A DNA stretch of 64,000 nt, taken from NCBI GenBank assembly GCA_011391125.1, contig JAABRE010000002.1, forward strand, positions 52,541-116,540, given 5' to 3'. Within the stretch, counting starts at the first letter, position 1. Every line of letters begins with the position of its first letter. The DNA comes from Synechococcales cyanobacterium S06 (GTDB lineage Bacteria > Cyanobacteriota > Cyanobacteriia > Cyanobacteriales > JAABRE01). The notes below the pieces were generated by a model. That model saw nothing but the letters and a program-made list of their open reading frames with translations. It searched no databases and was not told where the DNA came from. Below, piece after piece: positions 18,746 to 27,717 of this stretch. Both the position numbers and the translations under genes were made by a program.

Positions 18746-19132
18746 ATGGAATTAGCTCCCAGACAAGGATGGGGAAGAAATTACTCTTTCGCCATAATCA
18801 AAAGCTTTTTAATCTGGACTTTCACCTTAACTGTGTGTTTATTAGTGGTAGGTTTCCCTTTAGTTGTTGTGATGATGACTGTTGGATCATTGGCTGCCGT
18901 GGTGTTGCAATCAGTTTTACCAGTGAGTGCTGTGTTAGTAGTAGCTGGAGGCATCATTGGTGCTAATTTATTAGCTGTGTTTGTGGGCGCATCTGTTTTG
19001 ACCTTCAAAGGTATTCATCCCCAAGAAGTCACCTGGTTGCGTTGGCTGCATGGCGACGCAAGCCCACTGCATACTTCAGTTTATGCTGCTTGCCCCCTAA
19101 CTTGTGATTTACAAAGTGTAAACGCACATTAG
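18746..19132 (+). CDS. Small integral membrane protein of unknown function
   Basis: This 128-residue protein has a short positively charged N-terminus (MELAPRQGWGRNYSF) and three hydrophobic stretches (~20-42, ~43-63, ~63-85) rich in Val, Leu, Ala and Gly. A C-terminal tail of ~40 residues with WLRWLHGDASPLH and two cysteines (AACPLTC) follows. I do not recognise the family. A clear GGAGG ribosome site, a long leader and a strong terminator downstream indicate a genuinely expressed single-gene unit. Confidence 0.65.
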   Translation: MELAPRQGWGRNYSFAIIKSFLIWTFTLTVCLLVVGFPLVVVMMTVGSLAAVVLQSVLPVSAVLVVAGGIIGANLLAVFVGASVLTFKGIHPQEVTWLRWLHGDASPLHTSVYAACPLTCDLQSVNAH

Positions 19133-19173
19133 ATAATTTCTCAATGGATAAATTATGAAATTCGCCCTCTACA

Positions 19174-19195
19174 GCCCGGTAACGCCGGGTTTTTT
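19174..19195 (+). terminator. Rho-independent terminator
   Basis: A GC-rich hairpin (CCCGG, loop TAACG, CCGGG) is followed immediately by a run of T, 42 bases after the stop of the small membrane protein gene. Textbook form. Confidence 0.85.
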
Positions 19196-19216
19196 CATGG
19201 AAGTAAGAAGTCATTT

Positions 19217-19418
19217 CAGTTATCAGTTATCAGTTATCAGTCATCAGTTATCAGTCATCAGTTATGAGTTAAAAATAACTATCAACTATTAACTGTCAAC
19301 GATCAACGATCAACTATCAACTCTCAACTCTCAACTCTCAACTGTCAACTGTCAACTCTCAACTATCAACTATTAACTATCAACTATCAACTATCAACTA
19401 TCAACTATCAACTATCAA
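19217..19418. repeat. Heptameric tandem array (CAGTTAT / CAACTAT)
   Basis: About 28 heptamers run head to tail: first CAGTTAT/CAGTCAT variants, then, after a short break, CAACTAT, CAACTCT and CAACTGT variants. On the minus strand the unit reads TTGATAG, which carries TGA and TAG and, with a period not divisible by 3, stops all frames. The stop codon of the minus-strand anti-sigma-like gene lies inside the array. Confidence 0.9.
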
Positions 19419-19824
19419 GGTTTGTTTTCATTTTTAAACAGTTGCGGCCATTAATCTGTAAACTATATTCTACCTTATCCATAAGTTTATTCATAATTAA
19501 CCAACCGTAACCTCCTTCTTGTAAAGTGTTAGGTTGGGGGGGAGAATAATCCTCTAAATTAAATCCATTACCACAATCCCAAATTTCTAAAATAAGTTCA
19601 TTATTTTTCAATTCCAGCTGAATACAAACAGGAATTTCCGATTGTTTTTTGTGGGCATGAACTACGACATTGGCGTAAGCTTCTGCTAAGACTAAACGGA
19701 GGTGAGAAGATTTAGGTTGCAAGGCTTCTGAATCACCTAATTCTAACTTTAATGATTCTAATAACCAATGTTCCACCACCGGTAAATATTTTAAATCACT
19801 CGGAAGACATAGCTCTGTTTTCAT
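19408..19824 (-). CDS. Anti-sigma-factor-type serine kinase (RsbW-like ATPase)
   Basis: The 138 residues form a GHKL ATPase domain of the RsbW/SpoIIAB class: N-box VLAEAYANVVVHAHK, G1 IWDCGNGF and G2 EGGYGWLIMNKLMD. Such kinases sequester a sigma factor or phosphorylate a STAS antagonist. The start overlaps the end of the PP2C gene by 4 bases, so phosphatase and kinase are made together. The last codons (LDS-stop) run into the heptamer array, so the original C-terminus may have been altered by repeat growth. Confidence 0.85.
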   Translation of the reverse strand: MKTELCLPSDLKYLPVVEHWLLESLKLELGDSEALQPKSSHLRLVLAEAYANVVVHAHKKQSEIPVCIQLELKNNELILEIWDCGNGFNLEDYSPPQPNTLQEGGYGWLIMNKLMDKVEYSLQINGRNCLKMKTNLDS

Positions 19825-21437
19825 TGCAGAATCTCCAAAGATACCATAGTTTGATCATCTTCTTGATTGGGATTAGTGGATTCAGTAAAAAGTTTAAATA
19901 AATTATTCAGACTAAAAAAGTCAGTTTGACTGCGAATTAATTCCCATAAACCTTCTTGATTTAATAAAGAATGTTCTGTTACCGTTGCTTCAGTTATACC
20001 ATCACTAATTAACAAAAATATCTCTCCTTTTTTTAAGCTAATTTCTCCTGATTGGCCTTTCCAAAGGGGTAAAATCCCTAAAGGAATACCACGTAATTTA
20101 AGATAATTCGGTACAATTGTCAACCCCTGTTTCAAATTTTCTAAAGACCAAATTAAGGGATAAATATGACCAGCATTACTATAAAGTAATTGGTGATTTG
20201 TGGGGGTATAACGTGCTAAAAATAGGGTGACAAAACAATTTGTACTAAATAAATCATCGGACATAATTTGATTGAGATTTCGCATCACTAAATCAGGTTG
20301 AGGAGAAATTTCTTGGGCCAATTCTCGACGCAATAAGGACATTGTGCTTGTCATCAATAAAGCGGCGGGAACTCCCTTGCCGGAAACATCCCCTACTGCT
20401 AACCAAATGTCTCCTTGGGGATGGATATAGACTTCAAAGAAATCCCCCCCCACTTCCGCCGCTGGATAGCAAAAAGCTTCTATGTTAACTTGGTCGGATT
20501 CGGGCCAAGTTTGACGCAGGAGATTGCTTTGAATTTGTCGAGCTACCTCCAGTTCGTGACGCATTTTCGTAGTTTGTTGTTGCAGTTGTTGGTATAGTTT
20601 CGCTTGAGACATGGCCAGGGAGGCTTGTTCGGCAACGGATTCTAATAATTTAAGATCCGTATCATGCCAATAACTATCAGTTTTTACTTGATTAAGTGCT
20701 AAGATTGCTAAGGTTTTTTGTTGAAATATTAGGGGTAATGCTATTTCTAAATAATTATTATTTTCCTTTATTTGAGTCTGAGAAGTTGTTAAGCATTGTT
20801 CCATTAATGATTCTAATTCTGCACAAATTTTTTGACTCTCTTTGTGATTAAATTGCAGACATTTTGCGCTTAATTTTCCTTCTTCTACCGATATTAATAC
20901 TACTTTTGTTAAGGTCCAATTTTTGGCGATCGCCTCGACAATTCGCTGTAACATTTCCTCATAATCTAATGATTCTCGGATGCTAGTTGTAATCTGATTA
21001 AATACTTCTTCTTGCCGCAATGTCCGGCGTAATTTTTCGGTACGTTGTTTCAATAATTGATAGGTTTCGGCGGCTTGTTGTACAATTATCTTTAATTCAT
21101 TTGGATTCCATGGTTTGGTTAAATATTTAAAAACTTTACCTGTATTAATCGCTTCTACTAAGTAATCTACATCCGTATAACCAGTAAGTAAAATACGGAT
21201 GGTATCAGGGAATTTATCCACTGTTTGACATAAAAATTCTGTTCCACTCATATAGGGCATTTTTTGATCGGAAATAATCAGCGCCATTTCCCCTTCTTGG
21301 TCAAGAATTTCTAATGCTTGTCGGGGATTTTCGGCCTTAAATACCTGAAAATTTCGCCTGAAAGTCCGATGGAGCAAATCTAAATTGTCAGGCTCATCAT
21401 CTACTATTAATAATTTTATTTTTGGCTCATGGTTCAT
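19821..21437 (-). CDS. Response regulator with GAF and PP2C (SpoIIE-type) phosphatase domains
   Basis: Domains in order: a receiver (1-125; LLIVDDEPDN, acceptor Asp in IISDQKMPYMSG, Lys in KYLTKPW), a coiled region, a GAF domain (~145-285) and a SpoIIE/RsbU-like PP2C domain (~300-538) with EVGGDFFEV, VGDVSGKGVPAALLM, LISDGITEA and DDQTMV metal-binding motifs. It should dephosphorylate a STAS-type anti-anti-sigma protein when activated. The overlapping downstream gene is the matching anti-sigma kinase; a NarL-type regulator lies 41 bases upstream. Confidence 0.92.
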   Translation of the reverse strand: MNHEPKIKLLIVDDEPDNLDLLHRTFRRNFQVFKAENPRQALEILDQEGEMALIISDQKMPYMSGTEFLCQTVDKFPDTIRILLTGYTDVDYLVEAINTGKVFKYLTKPWNPNELKIIVQQAAETYQLLKQRTEKLRRTLRQEEVFNQITTSIRESLDYEEMLQRIVEAIAKNWTLTKVVLISVEEGKLSAKCLQFNHKESQKICAELESLMEQCLTTSQTQIKENNNYLEIALPLIFQQKTLAILALNQVKTDSYWHDTDLKLLESVAEQASLAMSQAKLYQQLQQQTTKMRHELEVARQIQSNLLRQTWPESDQVNIEAFCYPAAEVGGDFFEVYIHPQGDIWLAVGDVSGKGVPAALLMTSTMSLLRRELAQEISPQPDLVMRNLNQIMSDDLFSTNCFVTLFLARYTPTNHQLLYSNAGHIYPLIWSLENLKQGLTIVPNYLKLRGIPLGILPLWKGQSGEISLKKGEIFLLISDGITEATVTEHSLLNQEGLWELIRSQTDFFSLNNLFKLFTESTNPNQEDDQTMVSLEILQ

Positions 21438-21478
21438 GGTAGAATTGGTAAATTAAAGTATTTACATAACCTCAAAAA

Positions 21479-22195
21479 TTAGCCGACTAATCCTGAACGA
21501 AGAGCTCTCACTGCAGCTTGGGTGCGATCGTCAGCACACAGTTTATTAAGAATATTTCTGACGTGGGTTTTAACTGTACCAACCGTAATATATAACTCTT
21601 CAGCAATGCTTGCGTTACTATAACCATTAACAATTAATTGTAATACTTCTAACTCTCTTTCTGTCAAGGGATAAAAGGAATTAATTGCTTTATGCTCTGA
21701 TTTTCTGATATTTAGTTCTTTAGTTGTATCCAAGATTTCTGCTGTATTAAAATTTAGTTTTTTAGCTTGATTAAGGACAATTTTCGCAATGGCAGGATCG
21801 ATCCAACTATTACCTTCTTTAGTCGTTTTTAAAGCTTCTATTAACAAATCAAAACTAATATTTTTCATGCAATAGGAATCAGCACCAGCCGCAAAAGCCG
21901 CTAACACTGAATCTTCATGATCTTGTAAGGTTAAAATTAATATTTTCGTTGAAAAATTACCCGTTTCCTTCTGATTTTCCTTGACTCTTTTCGTTAATTC
22001 AATACCATCTATTTTTGGTAAGCCAAGATCGACTATGGCGAGATCTGGTTTCAATTTTTGTATTATTTTCAACCCATCTTTTCCATTATCAGCTTCTCCT
22101 AAATAGTCGATTTCTGGACGTTTTTTTAAACCTGTTTTTATGCCAATTCTGGTTAGTTCGTGGTCTTCGATTAATACTACTTTAATTCTATTCAT
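21479..22195 (-). CDS. NarL/LuxR-family response regulator
   Basis: The N-terminal receiver (VVLIEDHELTRIG, acceptor Asp in LAIVDLGLPKIDG, Lys in CMKNI) is joined to a C-terminal LuxR HTH (PLTERELEVLQLIVNGYSNA, then TVGTVKTHVRNILNKL). It binds DNA after phosphorylation; the cognate kinase is not evident. It lies between rsmH and the PP2C gene with 13- and 41-base gaps, so these four genes may form one transcription unit. Confidence 0.92.
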   Translation of the reverse strand: MNRIKVVLIEDHELTRIGIKTGLKKRPEIDYLGEADNGKDGLKIIQKLKPDLAIVDLGLPKIDGIELTKRVKENQKETGNFSTKILILTLQDHEDSVLAAFAAGADSYCMKNISFDLLIEALKTTKEGNSWIDPAIAKIVLNQAKKLNFNTAEILDTTKELNIRKSEHKAINSFYPLTERELEVLQLIVNGYSNASIAEELYITVGTVKTHVRNILNKLCADDRTQAAVRALRSGLVG

Positions 22196-22208
22196 TGTTA
22201 ATAATTTA

Positions 22209-23078
22209 TTAATTATTTTCTATTTTTTGAGCTAATCTTAATTTAGCAGAACGTGATCGGGGATTAAGTTTGATTTCCTCTATGCTCGCTATAATCGGCT
22301 TTTTAGTTAATACTTTTAAATCGGGATGCTCCTTAAATTTATGTTTAACGATTCTGTCTTCTAAACTATGAAAACTAATGATGGCAATTATACCACCTTC
22401 TTTTAATAAATTTGGTGCTTTTATTACAAATTTTTCTAAGGATTCTAATTCTTGATTTACGGCTATTCGTAAAGCTTGAAAAACTCTTGTTGCTGGATTA
22501 ATTCTACCGTATCTGTGTTTAGGAGGATAACAAATGGCGATCGCTTTTTGCAATTCTGTCGTCGTTTTAAAAGGTCGTTCTTCCACTATTTTTCGTGCAA
22601 TTTTCCGCGACAATCTTTCCTCACCATAATGATAAAAAATATCCGCTAATTTCCGTTCCTCCCAATGATTAATAATCTCCGCAGCGGTTAACTTTTGCGT
22701 GCCATCCATCCTCATATCTAACTCCGCTTCCTGCTGAAAACTAAACCCCCTTTCCGGTGTATCAATTTGGGGAGAACTTACCCCTAAATCCGCTATAATT
22801 CCGTCAAATAATTCATTATTTAAAGGTGTAAAATCAGCAAAATTACCATGGCAAAAATTAACCCGATCACCATATTCTAATAACTTTTCTTTCGTAGAGG
22901 CGATCGCCATTAAATCCCTGTCAATTGCCGTTAAGGTGACATCAGGAAAGGAATCTAAAATTAACTTAGTATGGCCACCACCACCTAAAGTTGCATCCAA
23001 ATAATTGCCATCAGAAATAATATTTAATCCAGAAATCAATTCTTTACTTAAAACAGGAATATGAAAAAAATCAGTCAT
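22209..23078 (-). CDS. rsmH: 16S rRNA (cytosine-1402-N4)-methyltransferase
   Basis: RsmH (formerly MraW) methylates C1402 in the 16S rRNA decoding site using S-adenosylmethionine. Visible family signatures are [11 protein letters not shown], the SAM loop [31 protein letters not shown] with RGFSF, and [16 protein letters not shown]. The C-terminal [12 protein letters not shown] is also typical. It is not in a division/cell-wall cluster here but heads a signalling operon. Confidence 0.96.
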   Translation of the reverse strand: MTDFFHIPVLSKELISGLNIISDGNYLDATLGGGGHTKLILDSFPDVTLTAIDRDLMAIASTKEKLLEYGDRVNFCHGNFADFTPLNNELFDGIIADLGVSSPQIDTPERGFSFQQEAELDMRMDGTQKLTAAEIINHWEERKLADIFYHYGEERLSRKIARKIVEERPFKTTTELQKAIAICYPPKHRYGRINPATRVFQALRIAVNQELESLEKFVIKAPNLLKEGGIIAIISFHSLEDRIVKHKFKEHPDLKVLTKKPIIASIEEIKLNPRSRSAKLRLAQKIENN

Positions 23079-23081
23079 TTT

Positions 23082-23210
23082 ATTTATCAGTTATCAATTA
23101 ACAATTATCAATTATAAGTTAATAAAGAGCAGTGCTTATTTAATTATCAACGATTAACTATCAACTGTCAACTATCAACTATCAACTATTAATTGTCAAT
23201 TGTCAATTAA
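23082..23210. repeat. Heptameric array upstream of ndhH
   Basis: Degenerate heptamers (TTATCAG, ATTATCA, CAACTAT, CAACTGT, CAATTGT) fill most of the interval between the divergent rsmH and ndhH genes. An interruption around 23117-23140 has no repeat. It must overlap or adjoin both promoter regions. Confidence 0.75.
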
Positions 23211-23275
23211 TCTAGTAAGATCAAACAAAAATACAGCTATTACCCTCGTGGGTTGAAAAAAGGATAAATTGTTAA

Positions 23276-24460
23276 ATGAGCCAAATTGAAACAAGAACCG
23301 AACCCATGGTCTTGAACATGGGACCCCACCACCCCTCCATGCATGGTGTTTTACGTCTAATTGTCACCCTCGACGGCGAGGATGTTGTTGACTGTGAACC
23401 CGTCATCGGTTATTTACACAGGGGGATGGAGAAAATCGCTGAAAACCGCACCAGTGTTATGTATGTACCCTACGTCAGTCGTTGGGATTACGCAGCAGGA
23501 ATGTTCAATGAAGCAATCACCGTCAATGCACCAGAAAAATTGGCCAATATTGAAGTTCCCAAACGGGCGCAGTATATTCGGGTAATAATGCTCGAATTAA
23601 ACAGAATTGCGAACCATTTGCTGTGGTTAGGGCCATTTTTGGCAGATGTAGGCGCTCAAACTCCGTTTTTCTACATTTTCCGTGAACGGGAAATGATTTA
23701 CGACTTGTGGGAATCCGCCACTGGAATGCGTTTGATCAATAACAACTACTTTCGCATCGGTGGAGTTGCAGTTGACTTACCATACGGTTGGATCGACAAA
23801 TGCGAAGACTTTTGCGACTACTTTATGCCCAAAGTCGATGAATACGAAAAATTAATCACCAATAACCCGATTTTCCGCCGCCGTGTGGAAGGAATCGGCA
23901 CAATTACCAAAGATCAGGCAATCAATTGGGGCTTATCTGGCCCGATGTTGCGGGGTTGTGGAGTTAAATGGGATTTGCGCAAAGTTGACCATTACGAATG
24001 TTACGACGATTTTGACTGGGAAGTCCAGTGGGAAACTGCCGGAGATTGCTACGCGCGCTATTTAATCCGAATTCGGGAAATGCGCGAATCAGTTAAAATT
24101 ATTCGTCAAGCCCTCAAAGGTATCCCCGGAGGTCCTTTTGAAAACCTCGAAGCAAAACGTATGATGGAAGGCAAAAAATCAGAGTGGAATAACTTTGAAT
24201 ATCAATATATTGCCAAAAAAGTCGCCCCAACTTTTAAAATTCCTGCTGGTGAACATTATGTACGTTTAGAAAGTGGCAAAGGTGAGTTGGGAGTCTTTAT
24301 TGTTGGTAATGATAATGTCTTCCCTTGGCGTTTTAAAATTAGAGCCGCTGATTTTAATAATTTGCAAATTTTACCCCATTTATTAAAGGGAATGAAAGTA
24401 GCAGATATTATGGCAATTCTTGGTAGTATTGACGTAATTATGGGTTCCGTTGATCGTTAA
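23276..24460 (+). CDS. ndhH: NAD(P)H-quinone oxidoreductase (NDH-1) subunit H
   Basis: NdhH is the 49-kDa-type core subunit in the peripheral arm of the thylakoid NDH-1 complex, involved in cyclic electron flow, respiration and CO2 uptake. Conserved blocks include [55 protein letters not shown] and the C-terminal [12 protein letters not shown]. Its 394 residues match the cyanobacterial protein. It stands alone, away from other ndh genes, with a promoter region full of heptamer repeats. Confidence 0.98.
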   Translation: MSQIETRTEPMVLNMGPHHPSMHGVLRLIVTLDGEDVVDCEPVIGYLHRGMEKIAENRTSVMYVPYVSRWDYAAGMFNEAITVNAPEKLANIEVPKRAQYIRVIMLELNRIANHLLWLGPFLADVGAQTPFFYIFREREMIYDLWESATGMRLINNNYFRIGGVAVDLPYGWIDKCEDFCDYFMPKVDEYEKLITNNPIFRRRVEGIGTITKDQAINWGLSGPMLRGCGVKWDLRKVDHYECYDDFDWEVQWETAGDCYARYLIRIREMRESVKIIRQALKGIPGGPFENLEAKRMMEGKKSEWNNFEYQYIAKKVAPTFKIPAGEHYVRLESGKGELGVFIVGNDNVFPWRFKIRAADFNNLQILPHLLKGMKVADIMAILGSIDVIMGSVDR

Positions 24461-24563
24461 ATTGATTAAATTTTGGGGTGGGTTTTGGCCCACCTGTTCG
24501 GTTTTTTTGATCACGCAAAGACGCAAAGAATTTTTGATTATTTTTCGCTGAGTTATTATAATT

Positions 24564-25415
24564 ATGTTTGATAATATTTGTAAGTTTTTGGCGGAAAATT
24601 TTCGCGATGATTTGGTGACTTGGTTGTTAGGAAATCCTGTTAAGTTGACGCAATTAAAACCAACGGAATTGTCCAGTGAACCAATCAGGGCTGATTCCTT
24701 GATTTTATTGCAGTCTGAGGATTTAGTTTTACACACGGAATTTCAGACGGATGCTGATGACACCATGGCTTTCAGAATGTTAGACTATCGAGTGAGGGTT
24801 TATCGTCGTTTTCCGAACAAAGAAATGCGTCAAATCGTGATTTATTTACGACCAACTAATTCTGATTTGGTGCAGCAAAATTGTTTTCGTTTAAGTAAAA
24901 CTTACCATGAATTTGAGGTAATTCGTCTGTGGGAAATGTCACCTGAAACTTTTTTACAACATTTGGGTTTATTACCTTTTGCTACTTTAAGTAAAACCAA
25001 TGAACCTCAAGTCATTTTAAATCAAGTAGCCCAAATAATTGAGACGGTAACAGATAGAAATGTTAAAAGTAATTTAACGGCGGCCTCGGCAATTTTAGCG
25101 AATTTAGTAATTTCAGAAAACATTATTAAAGGGATTTTAAGGAGCGATATTATGCAAGAATCACCTATTTATCAAGAGATTTTTCATTCGGGTGAATTGA
25201 GAGGTGAATTAAGAGGTAAATTGGAAGGTAAATTGGAAGGTAAATTGGAAGGTAAATTGGAAGGTAAATTAGAAGGTAAATTGGAAGAAAAAGAAAGAAT
25301 TGCTTTAAGTTTACTTCGCCAAGGAATTAATATTGGAGTAATAGCCGATGTTACTGAATTACCCCTCGAAACAATTTACATTTTGCAAAAAATAATTACT
25401 CAAAATAATAATTAA
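24564..25415 (+). CDS. Rpn-type PD-(D/E)XK nuclease-like protein with repetitive GKLE linker
   Basis: The N-terminal half (FDNICKFLAENFRDDLVTWLL, EDLVLHTEFQTDADDTMAFRM, YRVRVYRRFPN) is the cyanobacterial Rpn/DUF4351-like nuclease fold with the E-x-Q core. Residues ~210-241 are eight near-identical GKLE-type tetrapeptides encoded by a 12-base tandem repeat, and the last ~40 residues form a helical tail (LPLETIYILQKI). The repeat length is probably variable between strains. A bidirectional terminator-like palindrome follows. Confidence 0.85.
   Translation: MFDNICKFLAENFRDDLVTWLLGNPVKLTQLKPTELSSEPIRADSLILLQSEDLVLHTEFQTDADDTMAFRMLDYRVRVYRRFPNKEMRQIVIYLRPTNSDLVQQNCFRLSKTYHEFEVIRLWEMSPETFLQHLGLLPFATLSKTNEPQVILNQVAQIIETVTDRNVKSNLTAASAILANLVISENIIKGILRSDIMQESPIYQEIFHSGELRGELRGKLEGKLEGKLEGKLEGKLEGKLEEKERIALSLLRQGINIGVIADVTELPLETIYILQKIITQNNN
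25191..25286 (+). repeat. 12-bp tandem repeat in the Rpn-like coding region
   Basis: Eight 12-base units follow in frame. The first two are GGTGAATTGAGA-like; units 3-8 are GGTAAATTGGAA with one A/G change. Near identity of the later units implies recent slippage or unequal exchange. Because 12 is a multiple of 3, expansion keeps the reading frame. Confidence 0.95.
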
Positions 25416-25482
25416 TGAGGTTAGATTTTTAATCAGAAAAAGCGAATTTTTCTGATTTTTTCTTTACTTAAGATAGTAAAAA

Positions 25483-25548
25483 AGAAATCCGATTTTTGCC
25501 AATTTTTGCTGTTTTAATCAGTGATATTTGGTTAAAAATCGGATTTCT
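25483..25548. terminator. CCGATT-type palindrome between convergent genes
   Basis: Perfect 15-base arms (25483-25497 AGAAATCCGATTTTT; 25534-25548, its complement) enclose 36 bases. It lies between the convergent ends of the Rpn-like and GmrSD-like genes, where it could stop transcription from both sides. The same palindrome recurs at 27616-27648 and related forms at 45594, 47786 and 48710. Confidence 0.7.
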
Positions 25549-25592
25549 AATTAATGTTTAACTGTTTATTAAATAAAATTGGTATGATTTAC

Positions 25593-27584
25593 TTAAGATA
25601 GGGTTTCAACTTCCCAATCTTCACGGGATAATTCAGCTATTTCGATCGCCTTTTGACAAAAAGCATAAATATCTTTACTCGATAAATTTACATTAACATA
25701 AATGCCATTTTTAAGTTGTCTAGTTTGGCGAAAATCCTGATTATTTGTAGTTAAAAATCTGGGAAATTGTTGTAAAATTTGGTTAAATTTATCACTATCA
25801 TAATCAGCAATTTCGTCTAAAGTTTTCACTAAAATATCCCGCCAAGTTTTTACAGGATATTCTTGCTTAAACATTTTTAAAGATTTAGGAATTGCACTTC
25901 TAACTTTAGTTTTAGTAGAAACTTTTAGGGATTCATCACCAAAATAAGGCCAAATTTCTAAGGCCATTTCTGCTAAGATTTTTCCTCGTTTTTCCATAGT
26001 TTCCCTAGTCCAAATATCAACATTTTGAAAATATTTATTTAACTCTAAATGACTCTTATTTAATTCTTGTTTTTTAACAGAAAAAACCGAATTTTTTAGC
26101 TCAGAATTATACCCTGTTAAAGTAAGATTTCCTAATGTATGTAATAATAATTCGTGGGTAATTTCATAATCATCACCTAAATGATTTTTCCATTCATCGT
26201 TAATAGTTTGTGGCATAATATGTTCAATGGACAAATTGTCAAAGGATACTTGTTCTTTATGACCAAAGAATTTCTCTAAAGATTCAAGAATTAATCTACC
26301 CTTGTCGGTGCGATTAGTGCCATATAATTGAACAATTGTTAATTGATTTTTAAATTGGCTATCTTTTGGATAATTTTGATTTTGTAAAGCTTTTTTTAAT
26401 CGTTCTAAAAAAGTAGCTGATTCTAAATCAATTTCTTTAGTTATTTGAGCATAAAGTGAAGCAAAAATGCGATTTAAACCTTGGGTTTGAATATTACAAG
26501 CAAAACGACGTAAGAGGTAATTTTCTATGGTTTTTAATACATCTAAAAATGTGGTTTCAGTTAGTTTATTATGTTGCCAATCATAATAACAGTTTAATAA
26601 AAAAGAATAAACCGTTGCGACATCTAAACATTTAATTCTTGTTAAATATTTACGAATATTTTTATTAGTTTCTCTCCCTGGATTTAATAAATTAGCGTAA
26701 TATTGAGAATGTTCATAAATATCTTTTAAATATTCTAAGGTATCCCCCTTATTAACTCGTTCTTTAAGTTTAAAATAAACCTCATTTTTCTTAACTAAGA
26801 TACCATTTTTAGTTAAATAATGACGCATAAATTCGGTTAAATTATCTCCTAAAAGTTGCTCCATGGGTAACCAATATTTTTGATAAATTTTGTCTTGATC
26901 ATCTTGATTAATTTGCATAAAGAAATAATTTCTAATTAAATCAGCTTGAGTTAAAGGTTGACCTTTTGCATTTAAACTTTCAAAAACTAAATAAGGATTA
27001 TCATCTTTTCCTAAAGAAATACTTACTAATACCAAAAAATCGCCAATAATATTTTTAAACTTTCTCAAATCTAATTCTGGAAATTGTCTAATCTTTTTTT
27101 CTAAAAATAAATAACATTCATGCATCAAATGATTCTTTTTATTATTAACAAAATCACCTTTAATAATCTCATAAAAATATTGCCTATCCTGTTGGGTTGG
27201 CAGTAACTTATAATAATCCCAACCTTCATCATATTCATTTACTAAAAATTTATTATTAAGTTCATTTCCTAATTTTAATTGGTTACTTTTTTTCGCTTGA
27301 TCTCTTAAAACTGCTACTAAAATAAAAATAGTTGTTAAACGCTGTTGACCATCTATTAAAACATATTTAGTCACCCCTTGCGGCAAAGAATCATTGCTTG
27401 GCATTGTCACCATTGAACCCATGAAATGGGGATAAGGCTGCTCACTTTCGTATAATTCTAAAATATCATCCCACAATAATTGCCAATCGTTTTTTTGCCA
27501 ACTATAGGAGCGTTGAAACATAGGAACTACATATTGTTTTGTCCCTTCAATAATGTCTTGTAATTTAGTTTCTGATGCTTGCAT
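25593..27584 (-). CDS. DUF262 + DUF1524 (GmrSD-like) nuclease protein
   Basis: The N-terminal DUF262 domain shows VPMFQRSYSWQKNDWQLLWD and the ParB-like NTPase-type motif VLIDGQQRLTT. After a long helical middle, the C-terminal DUF1524 domain shows LSIEHIMPQTIN and LHTLGNLTLTGYNSEL, the His-Me finger nuclease signature. GmrSD and relatives are modification-dependent (type IV) restriction enzymes or other phage-defence nucleases. The 663-residue single chain equals the fused GmrS-GmrD form. It is AT-rich, solitary and bracketed by two copies of one palindrome. Confidence 0.9.
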   Translation of the reverse strand: MQASETKLQDIIEGTKQYVVPMFQRSYSWQKNDWQLLWDDILELYESEQPYPHFMGSMVTMPSNDSLPQGVTKYVLIDGQQRLTTIFILVAVLRDQAKKSNQLKLGNELNNKFLVNEYDEGWDYYKLLPTQQDRQYFYEIIKGDFVNNKKNHLMHECYLFLEKKIRQFPELDLRKFKNIIGDFLVLVSISLGKDDNPYLVFESLNAKGQPLTQADLIRNYFFMQINQDDQDKIYQKYWLPMEQLLGDNLTEFMRHYLTKNGILVKKNEVYFKLKERVNKGDTLEYLKDIYEHSQYYANLLNPGRETNKNIRKYLTRIKCLDVATVYSFLLNCYYDWQHNKLTETTFLDVLKTIENYLLRRFACNIQTQGLNRIFASLYAQITKEIDLESATFLERLKKALQNQNYPKDSQFKNQLTIVQLYGTNRTDKGRLILESLEKFFGHKEQVSFDNLSIEHIMPQTINDEWKNHLGDDYEITHELLLHTLGNLTLTGYNSELKNSVFSVKKQELNKSHLELNKYFQNVDIWTRETMEKRGKILAEMALEIWPYFGDESLKVSTKTKVRSAIPKSLKMFKQEYPVKTWRDILVKTLDEIADYDSDKFNQILQQFPRFLTTNNQDFRQTRQLKNGIYVNVNLSSKDIYAFCQKAIEIAELSREDWEVETLS

Positions 27585-27615
27585 AAATTTAAAATTTCCG
27601 TTATTCTTTAGGATT

Positions 27616-27648
27616 AGAAATCCGATTTCTTGGAGAAATCGGATTTCT
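27616..27648. repeat. CCGATT-type palindrome in a divergent intergenic region
   Basis: Arms 27616-27630 (AGAAATCCGATTTCT) and 27634-27648 are perfect reverse complements around TGG. It lies between two divergently transcribed genes, so unlike its relatives it cannot be a simple 3'-end terminator; it is a dispersed palindromic repeat. Confidence 0.85.
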
Positions 27649-27717
27649 GGATTAAAGGTTATTTTATCATGTTTTGGCTTTTTTGATTAATTATTAAGAT
27701 TTATTAAGGTAATATTT

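Noticed and set aside
19217..19418. Possible CRISPR array
   Set aside because: Period is 7 bases with no spacers and no cas genes; it is a simple tandem repeat, as are the other arrays.
24383..24736. Minus-strand ORF across the ndhH end and the Rpn-like start
   Set aside because: Overlaps two well-supported genes on the other strand and has no recognisable features.
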